Assembly: GCA_028748945.1 (NCBI GenBank)
Contig: JAQTOL010000065.1
Coordinates: 1-10,875, forward strand
Length of the DNA stretch: 10,875 nt
From: Paludibacter sp.
GTDB taxonomy: Bacteria; Bacteroidota; Bacteroidia; Bacteroidales; Paludibacteraceae
Direction: 5' to 3'
Made by a program: the position numbers and the translations under genes. Numbering within the stretch: position 1 is the first letter of the stretch; every line of letters begins with the position of its first letter. The notes under the pieces were generated by a model. The model was not told the DNA's origin, made no database searches, and was given only the letters and a program-made list of their open reading frames with translations. This document shows positions 6,540-10,875 of this stretch, in pieces.

Positions 6540-7808
6540 ATGAAAGTTGATGTTTTATTAGGTCTCCAGTGGGGAGACGAGGGGAAAGGAAAAGTAGTTG
6601 ATGTGCTTACGCCTAATTACGATCTGATTACACGTTTTCAGGGTGGACCTAATGCAGGTCATACCCTGGAGTTTGAAGGAAAGAAGTTTGTTTTGCGTTC
6701 CATTCCTTCCGGTATTTTTCAGGGTGACAAAGTGAATATTATCGGGAACGGTGTTGTCATCGATCCTGCTTTGTTTAAGGCCGAAGTAGATGCATTAACT
6801 GCTTCCGGACATCCGCTGACAAAAAGATTGAAAATTTCCAAGAAAGCGCATTTGATTTTACCGACACATCGCTTGCTGGATGCAGCTTATGAATCGGCTA
6901 AAGGAAATTCCAAAATTGGTACCACCGGTAAAGGTATCGGTCCGACATATACCGATAAAGTAAGTCGTAACGGGGTGAGAGTGGGTGATATTCTTCATAA
7001 TTTTGAAGAAAAATACAATGCTGCCATTGCCCGACACAAAGAAATTTTGAAACAATATGATTTTGAATACGATTTACCCGCACTGGAAAAAGACTGGTTC
7101 GAAGGTATTGAATGTATCAAAGGTTTTGAATTGATAGACAGTGAGCATTATATTAATGCAGCACTTAAAGCTGATAAAAGAGTGTTGGCTGAAGGCGCCC
7201 AGGGAACCATGCTCGATATTGATTTCGGATCATATCCGTTTGTCACTTCTTCCAATACCATTTGTGCCGGAGCCTGTACAGGTTTAGGTATTGCTCCCCG
7301 CAGTATCGGAGAAGTATATGGAATTTTCAAAGCTTATTGTACCCGTGTGGGTAGTGGCCCTTTCCCTACTGAATTATTTGACGAAACGGGAGATGAAATG
7401 CGTAAAATCGGTTTCGAATTCGGTTCGGTTACCGGTCGTCCGCGTCGCTGCGGTTGGGTTGATCTGGTAGCATTGAAATATGCCGTTATGATAAACGGTG
7501 TTTCGCAGTTGATCATGATGAAAAGCGATGTAATGGATGGTTTCGATACCATTAAAGCCTGCGTTGCCTACAAAATCGATGGAAAGGAAGTCGAACATTT
7601 CCCGTATGATTTAAACGATGGAGCAGAACCTGTTTATGTTGAATTACCCGGTTGGAAAACAGATATGACAAAAGTTCAAAGCGAAGACGAATTTCCTGAA
7701 GAATTCAATGCATATATAAGTTTTCTGGAAGATGAACTGGAAGTTCCTATCAAAATAGTTTCGGTGGGTCCGGATCGTGGACAGACAATAGTTCGGTACG
7801 AGGATTAA
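6540..7808 (+). CDS. purA: Adenylosuccinate synthase
   Basis: Joins IMP and aspartate using GTP to form adenylosuccinate, the committed step to AMP; cytoplasmic. The 422-residue length is normal for the family. The GDEGKGK signature is at residues 12-18, with the catalytic base D13, and GPNAGHT carries the catalytic acid H41. GTTGKGIGPTY, TGRPRRCGWVDLVALK and the C-terminal SVGPDRGQTI (GTP site) follow. The ATG at 6540 was chosen because the family begins MKVDVLLGLQWGDEGKGK; a longer in-frame reading from 6489 begins inside the upstream hairpin. The gene follows the Fur-family regulator on the same strand but is separated from it by the hairpin, and no clear TAnnTTTG box was seen for it. No missing residue or frameshift. 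Confidence 0.98.
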   Translation: MKVDVLLGLQWGDEGKGKVVDVLTPNYDLITRFQGGPNAGHTLEFEGKKFVLRSIPSGIFQGDKVNIIGNGVVIDPALFKAEVDALTASGHPLTKRLKISKKAHLILPTHRLLDAAYESAKGNSKIGTTGKGIGPTYTDKVSRNGVRVGDILHNFEEKYNAAIARHKEILKQYDFEYDLPALEKDWFEGIECIKGFELIDSEHYINAALKADKRVLAEGAQGTMLDIDFGSYPFVTSSNTICAGACTGLGIAPRSIGEVYGIFKAYCTRVGSGPFPTELFDETGDEMRKIGFEFGSVTGRPRRCGWVDLVALKYAVMINGVSQLIMMKSDVMDGFDTIKACVAYKIDGKEVEHFPYDLNDGAEPVYVELPGWKTDMTKVQSEDEFPEEFNAYISFLEDELEVPIKIVSVGPDRGQTIVRYED

Positions 7809-7848
7809 ACGTTTCGCTTTTCGTGTTCCAAGTTTGAAAAGATTCGCG

Positions 7849-7883
7849 TTTGAAAAGTTTCATTCTTCTATTTTCAAATTTTT
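7849..7883 (+). terminator. Possible weak terminator after purA
   Basis: TTTGAAAA (7849-7856) and TTTTCAAA (7871-7878) form an 8-bp stem with a 14-nt loop, followed by a run of T (7879-7883). It lies 40 nt after the purA stop. All but one pair is A-T, so it is weak. A second copy of GTTTGAAAAG at 7832-7841 could compete for the same arm. Confidence 0.35.
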
Positions 7884-7975
7884 CATTTTTACAACCGGCA
7901 ATTTCCTCTTCTGACATTTTGTCAATTGGCAAGGAATTTGATAGAAAACAGTCATAACAATTAAAAAACAATCTT

Positions 7976-8659
7976 ATGTTTATTGGATATTTTATTTTCG
8001 GTATTGTTGCTCTTGTTAGCTGGTTGATACAACGGAGTTTAAAGTCAAAATTTGAAAAGTACTCAAAAATTCGTATTCCAAATGGAATGACGGGAAAGGA
8101 TGTTGCTGAAAAAATGTTACGTGATAGTGGAATCTATGATGTTACAGTGACTTCAACAACTGGTCATCTAACCGATCATTATAACCCGTTGACAAAAACA
8201 GTGAACCTGAGTGAGAATGTTTATGGTTCGAGTAGCGTTGCTGCTGCAGCCATTGCAGCACATGAATGCGGTCATGCTGTTCAGGATGCATTTGCTTATG
8301 CGCCCCTTAAATTACGTTCAGCACTGGTTCCGGCAGTAAATTTTGCTTCCAATTGGATGCAATGGGTATTATTGGCCGGTATAATTTTTATTCATTCATT
8401 TCCTCAATTACTTTTAGCAGGGATTATTCTGTTTGCAGTAACAACAATTTTCAGTTTTGTTACTTTACCTGTTGAAATCGATGCAAGTTCCCGTGCGTTA
8501 GCGTGGCTGAACGGTGCCGGAATAACTAATTATGAAACACACGATCAGGCAAAAGATGCTCTGAAAACAGCAGCTTATACATATGTAGTTGCGGCACTTG
8601 GATCATTGGCCATGTTGGTGTATTATATACTGATATTTCTGGGTGGTAGCAGAAGATGA
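7976..8659 (+). CDS. Membrane zinc metallopeptidase, YugP family (Zn_peptidase_2)
   Basis: A 227-residue membrane protein. A transmembrane helix spans residues 3-18, followed by a soluble part with HLTDHYNPLTKTVNLSENVY (64-83). The zinc-peptidase motif HECGH is at 96-100, with H96 and H100 as ligands and E97 as the catalytic base. LPVEIDASSRAL (164-175) probably supplies the third ligand, E167 or D169. Hydrophobic helices at about 130-142, 145-163 and 204-222 complete the topology. This matches the widespread YugP family, which is presumed to cleave membrane or envelope substrates; its physiological substrate is not established. The ATG at 7976 gives an intact first helix. The gene is probably monocistronic: 167 nt separate it from purA and a terminator follows. 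No stereotyped -7 box was found upstream. Confidence 0.9.
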   Translation: MFIGYFIFGIVALVSWLIQRSLKSKFEKYSKIRIPNGMTGKDVAEKMLRDSGIYDVTVTSTTGHLTDHYNPLTKTVNLSENVYGSSSVAAAAIAAHECGHAVQDAFAYAPLKLRSALVPAVNFASNWMQWVLLAGIIFIHSFPQLLLAGIILFAVTTIFSFVTLPVEIDASSRALAWLNGAGITNYETHDQAKDALKTAAYTYVVAALGSLAMLVYYILIFLGGSRR

Positions 8660-8687
8660 TTTGAGAATTCGGAGACAAGTTAATTTT

Positions 8688-8723
8688 AAAATGGAGAGAT
8701 GAAAAATGATTTCTCCATTTTTT
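8688..8723 (+). terminator. Terminator after the YugP-like peptidase
   Basis: AAAATGGAGA (8688-8697) pairs with TCTCCATTTT (8712-8721), a 10-bp stem with a 14-nt loop, ending in a run of six T (8718-8723). It lies 28 nt after the stop codon. Confidence 0.65.
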
Positions 8724-8777
8724 ATGGGAATTTGTGAACCTGATCAAAAACATATTTTCAGAATACGAATAATTTGT

Positions 8778-8785
8778 TACCTTTG
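8778..8785 (+). promoter_or_regulatory. Bacteroidetes -7 box for tRNA-Arg
   Basis: Reads TACCTTTG, an exact TAnnTTTG match, ending 13 nt before the first base of the tRNA. A clear -33 TTG at the expected distance is not present. Confidence 0.6.
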
Positions 8786-8798
8786 CAACTCCAAAAAA

Positions 8799-8872
8799 GG
8801 CTCCGTAGTTCAGCTGTATAGAACGTCAGATTCCGGTTCTGAAGGTCTCGGGTTAGAATCCCGACGGGGTCA
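8799..8872 (+). tRNA. tRNA-Arg (CCG anticodon)
   Basis: A complete 74-nt cloverleaf. Acceptor stem GGCTCCG/CGGGGTC (with two G-T pairs), D-stem GTTC/GAAC, anticodon stem TCAGA/TCTGA, loop TTCCGGT giving anticodon CCG for arginine codon CGG, T-stem TCGGG/CCCGA, discriminator A73. CCA is not encoded. The normally invariant G19 and C56 are T and A here (D-loop AGCTGTATA, T-loop TTAGAAT), so the tertiary pair that joins the two loops would be U19-A56. All stems are otherwise intact, and the gene has a -7 box and a strong terminator. Confidence 0.95.
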
Positions 8873-8884
8873 CAACAGTAGTTT

Positions 8885-8925
8885 AAAAATCCATATAAAT
8901 AGAAAATTTATATGGATTTTTTTTT
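8885..8925 (+). terminator. Strong terminator after tRNA-Arg
   Basis: Arms 8885-8900 and 8906-8921 are exact reverse complements (16 bp, loop AGAAA), and the T run continues to 8925. It begins 12 nt after the tRNA. The A run on the left arm would also let it work in the reverse direction. Confidence 0.85.
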
Positions 8926-9049
8926 GTTCATAATTTGATCACCTACCTGTTTTTTCCCAATTTATCTGCCAATTCTTATCGTATAGTGCAATTTTCATAG
9001 TTAAATTCGTTTTTTTGTTTGTATAAAACAATTTATTCATGACAATTTC

Positions 9050-9079
9050 TTTGAAATTATCTTAAAATGATTATATTTG
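9050..9079 (+). promoter_or_regulatory. Promoter of the histone H1-like gene
   Basis: TTTG (9050-9053) is followed after 18 nt by TATATTTG (9072-9079), both matching the Bacteroidetes -33/-7 pattern with near-ideal spacing. Transcription would begin near 9086, giving a leader of about 50 nt. Confidence 0.65.
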
Positions 9080-9093
9080 CAGCATCTATTCGG

Positions 9094-9108
9094 ACTGTAT
9101 TCGTACAG
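9094..9108 (+). promoter_or_regulatory. 5' leader hairpin with TTCG loop
   Basis: CTGTA (9095-9099) and TACAG (9104-9108) pair around a TTCG loop, with an outer G-C pair (9093/9110) beyond one A/C mismatch. It would lie about 10 nt from the predicted 5' end of the histone-like mRNA and could protect it from decay. Function is inferred. Confidence 0.4.
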
Positions 9109-9137
9109 CCAATTATAAACTTAACAATATTAGAAAA

Positions 9138-9314
9138 ATGGAAAAATTAGTAAGCAAGATTAAAGCTGAATTTGAAGCATTTGCTACAGATGCAGATTTG
9201 CAAGTTGAGAAAGGCAATAAAGCTGCCGGTACTCGTGCACGTAAAAGTTCTCTGGATCTGGAAAAGTTATTGAAGGAATTCAGAAAAGTTTCTATTGAAG
9301 CAGCAAAGAAATAA
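9138..9314 (+). CDS. Histone H1-like small basic protein
   Basis: A 58-residue lysine-rich protein, found by direct translation from the ATG at 9138 to the TAA at 9312. The sequence begins MEKLVSKIKAEFEAF, is mostly helical, and carries the conserved block EKGNKAAGTRARKSSLDLEK (25-44) followed by LLKEFRKVS. This matches the short H1-like (Hc1-related) proteins widespread in Bacteroidetes, which are thought to bind and compact DNA in the nucleoid. The length is normal for the family. It is a single-gene unit: its own -33/-7 promoter, a leader hairpin and a strong terminator flank it, as expected for a highly expressed small protein. Direct DNA-binding function is inferred from the family and from its many Lys and Arg residues. 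Confidence 0.88.
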   Translation: MEKLVSKIKAEFEAFATDADLQVEKGNKAAGTRARKSSLDLEKLLKEFRKVSIEAAKK

Positions 9315-9337
9315 TAGCTGTTTTCTTCTCAATGAGC

Positions 9338-9367
9338 AAAGCTTTCCTTTTCGGGAAAGCTTTTTTT
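9338..9367 (+). terminator. Terminator of the histone H1-like gene
   Basis: AAAGCTTTCC (9338-9347) pairs with GGAAAGCTTT (9354-9363) around a 6-nt loop, and the T run reaches 9367. A classical intrinsic terminator 23 nt after the stop. Confidence 0.85.
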
Positions 9368-9477
9368 ATTGCCCGAAAACTGAAATATTATTTCACCTGA
9401 TTACTTAGCCTGAAACTTACAAGAATAAATTCTCAAAAATAAACAGGGAAAACTCAACTCTATTTCCGAAATTTACA

Positions 9478-9485
9478 TAAATTTG
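9478..9485 (+). promoter_or_regulatory. Bacteroidetes -7 box for the metallo-beta-lactamase gene
   Basis: Reads TAAATTTG, an exact TAnnTTTG match. Transcription would begin near 9492, leaving about 44 nt before the preferred ATG at 9536, or about 8 nt before the ATG at 9500. Confidence 0.5.
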
Positions 9486-9535
9486 TATCGTTTTATTAAA
9501 TGGTCGGAATGAAGATAAATTCTAAATTAATAAAT

Positions 9536-10300
9536 ATGAAGCCCAATTTTTTCTTATTGTTTTTTGTCGCAACTCTGATAAATTTAAATTTATCGGCACA
9601 AAGGAAAGTGAAATCTGATATGGTTTTATTGGATAATATTACTGTGGACAGAGTTGATAAAAATATCGAGCTAACAAAACTAACAAACAAAGCGTGGTTG
9701 ATACAATCATCCTATGCCTGTAATGGAATATTGGATTGCAATCATTTGCTGATTATTGACAGAAATGATATCGTATTGGTGAATACTCCGGCCAGCGATT
9801 CATTGACAGCTGTACTTTTAGAATGTATAAAGAAAAAGTTCAATAGAAAAGTAACCAAACTAATTGTTTCGCACTTCCACGATGATAGTTCGGGAGGATT
9901 AGCGGAAACAGGTAAAAGGGGAATCAAATCCTATGCTCTGGACAAGACAAGGGATTTATTGAAAAATAAAAATAAAAAAACAGATGTTGTTTTTACAGAT
10001 TCATTAAGCATACCTTTGCAAAGCCTGACACTGAAATTGGTCTATTTAGGGGCGGGGCATTCGGTTGATAATATCGTCATCTGGTTGCCTGATGAGAAAA
10101 TTCTGTTTGGAGGTTGTTTGCTGAAATCATTGGCATCAGCAGATAAAGGGAATATTCAAGATGCCGATTTACAGGCATGGCCGCAAACCATTCAAAAAAT
10201 AAAGGATAGGTTCGGGAGTGCTAAATTAGTAATTCCCGGACACGGAGCAATAGGAGATTCCACAATATTTGATCATACAATGGAGATTGTGACAAATTAA
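9536..10300 (+). CDS. Secreted subclass B1 metallo-beta-lactamase
   Basis: A 254-residue exported zinc hydrolase. The start at 9536 gives a clean signal peptide (MKPNFF, hydrophobic core, cut after LSA at about residue 21); in-frame ATGs at 9500 and 9509 would only add a polar extension. All six B1 zinc ligands are visible: HFHDD (H113, H115, D116), GAGHSVDN (H175), FGGCLLKS (C194) and PGHG (H236). The lysine three residues after the cysteine (K197) and the GN pair (N206 in KGNIQDADLQAW) match the substrate-binding residues of B1 enzymes. The strand motif that usually reads DTP is NTP here. Known B1 enzymes hydrolyse penicillins, cephalosporins and carbapenems in the periplasm; the spectrum of this one cannot be inferred. 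No mobile element or resistance cassette is nearby, so it looks like a resident chromosomal gene. Confidence 0.9.
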   Translation: MKPNFFLLFFVATLINLNLSAQRKVKSDMVLLDNITVDRVDKNIELTKLTNKAWLIQSSYACNGILDCNHLLIIDRNDIVLVNTPASDSLTAVLLECIKKKFNRKVTKLIVSHFHDDSSGGLAETGKRGIKSYALDKTRDLLKNKNKKTDVVFTDSLSIPLQSLTLKLVYLGAGHSVDNIVIWLPDEKILFGGCLLKSLASADKGNIQDADLQAWPQTIQKIKDRFGSAKLVIPGHGAIGDSTIFDHTMEIVTN

Positions 10301-10578
10301 TCCAACAGTATGATATCGAGTAACCCGGGTTAATGAAAGTATGGATATTTCCACTTATTCTTATCCGAATACTTTTGTTGTTTACCCTTCAACGTTTCAG
10401 TTTTTCGGGGATACAATGTGAGCCCAATCTAACAGGATTATCATTCTGGCTTAAAAAAAAATCTCTTGAAATTTAATTTTTGCTTTAAACCTTCGTGGAG
10501 GATATAAGTCAAACAAACTCGGTTATACTCCCGGATTTATCAATCAATTCAAAAATCATTTAACCCCCCGATATTATC
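10301..10578. other. Intergenic region between beta-lactamase and pectate lyase
   Basis: A 278-bp gap. It holds the perfect 12-bp palindrome TAACCCGGGTTA at 10321-10332, 20 nt after the beta-lactamase stop, and a TACTTTTG -7 box at 10370-10377. If that box is used, the pectate lyase mRNA would have a leader of about 195 nt. A 47-codon frame (10333-10476) with a hydrophobic start overlaps the box; I do not call it a gene. No tRNA or clear terminator was seen. Confidence 0.6.
10370..10377 (+). promoter_or_regulatory. Candidate -7 box upstream of the pectate lyase gene
   Basis: TACTTTTG, an exact TAnnTTTG match, 201 nt before the ATG at 10579. No -33 TTG at the usual distance. It is the only exact match in this gap. 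Confidence 0.35.
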
Positions 10579-10875
10579 ATGAAAAAAATTCTCCTTCTTT
10601 TTAGTTTGGTTTTTAGTTACTGTTTATTAAATGCCCAGCAATTAGCCTTCCCGGGTGCCGATGGATATGGAAAGTATGCAACAGGAGGAAGGGGAGGAAT
10701 CGTCTATCATGTTAGCAATCTGAATGACTCGGGTGTAGGATCATTTCGCGATGCAGTCAGTCAACCGAAACGTACTGTTGTTTTCGACGTAAGTGGCGTA
10801 ATAAAAATACAGAGTAAAGTAACGGTAGCCTCCTATATCACAATTGCAGGGCAAACAGCACCTGGAGATGGTATT
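10579..10875 (+). CDS. Secreted pectate lyase family 1 protein, N-terminus only
   Basis: The first 99 codons are visible, ending in frame at the window edge. A signal peptide (MKKILLLF, hydrophobic core, cut near NAQ at about residue 20) is followed by [45 protein letters not shown] and [13 protein letters not shown]. These are the opening strands of the parallel beta-helix in polysaccharide lyase family 1 (pectate lyase / Amb allergen). Family members cut polygalacturonate by beta-elimination, and the Bacteroidetes members are exported to the periplasm or surface. The calcium-binding and catalytic residues lie beyond the window, so activity cannot be judged. With the GH9/CE4 enzyme it points to growth on plant cell-wall material. 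No susC/susD pair is in the window. Confidence 0.88.
   Translation, partial: MKKILLLFSLVFSYCLLNAQQLAFPGADGYGKYATGGRGGIVYHVSNLNDSGVGSFRDAVSQPKRTVVFDVSGVIKIQSKVTVASYITIAGQTAPGDGI

Noticed and set aside
7809..7900. Direct repeats of GTTTGAAAAG (7832-7841, 7848-7857) as an iteron or operator array
   Set aside because: Only two copies in low-complexity AT-rich sequence; better explained as part of a weak terminator or chance.
8706..8933. Plus-strand frame of 75 codons over tRNA-Arg
   Set aside because: It overlaps a terminator, the whole tRNA and its terminator, with no protein family features.
8939..8998. Minus-strand mini-ORF of 19 codons starting MKIALYDKNW
   Set aside because: Looks slightly coding-like, but is very short, without a promoter box, and ends next to the tRNA-Arg terminator; at most a gene remnant.
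10333..10476. 47-codon frame with a hydrophobic start before the pectate lyase gene
   Set aside because: It overlaps the candidate -7 box, is not similar to any family I know, and has no supporting context.

Overview
The window looks like a chromosomal segment of a Bacteroidetes bacterium, probably of order Bacteroidales. The evidence is AT-rich intergenic DNA, genes with no Shine-Dalgarno sequence, repeated copies of the Bacteroidetes -7 promoter box TAnnTTTG in front of genes and tRNAs, a 58-aa histone H1-like protein typical of the phylum, and a secreted plant-polysaccharide enzyme next to a pectate lyase. Genus cannot be decided from the sequence alone.

Left part (1-2340, minus strand): lysC (aspartate kinase) followed by lysA (diaminopimelate decarboxylase, cut by the window edge), the first and last steps of lysine synthesis. 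The gap between them is almost filled by one element with perfect 24-nt inverted arms. A short divergent promoter region separates lysC from a plus-strand gene for a secreted two-domain enzyme (2374-5013). That enzyme has an N-terminal Ig-like domain, a glycoside hydrolase family 9 domain with its catalytic residues, and a C-terminal NodB/CE4-like deacetylase domain whose first metal/catalytic motif is rewritten. This gene converges on tRNA-His, and both share one hairpin terminator that contains the enzyme's stop codon.

Middle (5235-8723, plus strand): an AlkD-like HEAT-repeat protein, a Fur-family zinc regulator, purA (adenylosuccinate synthase) and a YugP-type membrane zinc metallopeptidase. 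An 18-bp perfect hairpin sits between fur and purA.

Right part (8724-10875, plus strand): tRNA-Arg(CCG) with a matched U19/A56 double change, its terminator, the histone H1-like gene with its own promoter, leader hairpin and terminator, then a secreted subclass B1 metallo-beta-lactamase with all six zinc ligands. Last comes the start of a secreted family 1 pectate lyase after a 278-bp gap.

Most of the window is ordinary housekeeping. The points most worth a second look are the GH9 plus divergent CE4 fusion, the unusual features of both tRNAs, the hairpins between lysC/lysA and fur/purA, and the chromosomal B1 beta-lactamase. No mobile element, CRISPR array or phage gene was seen.
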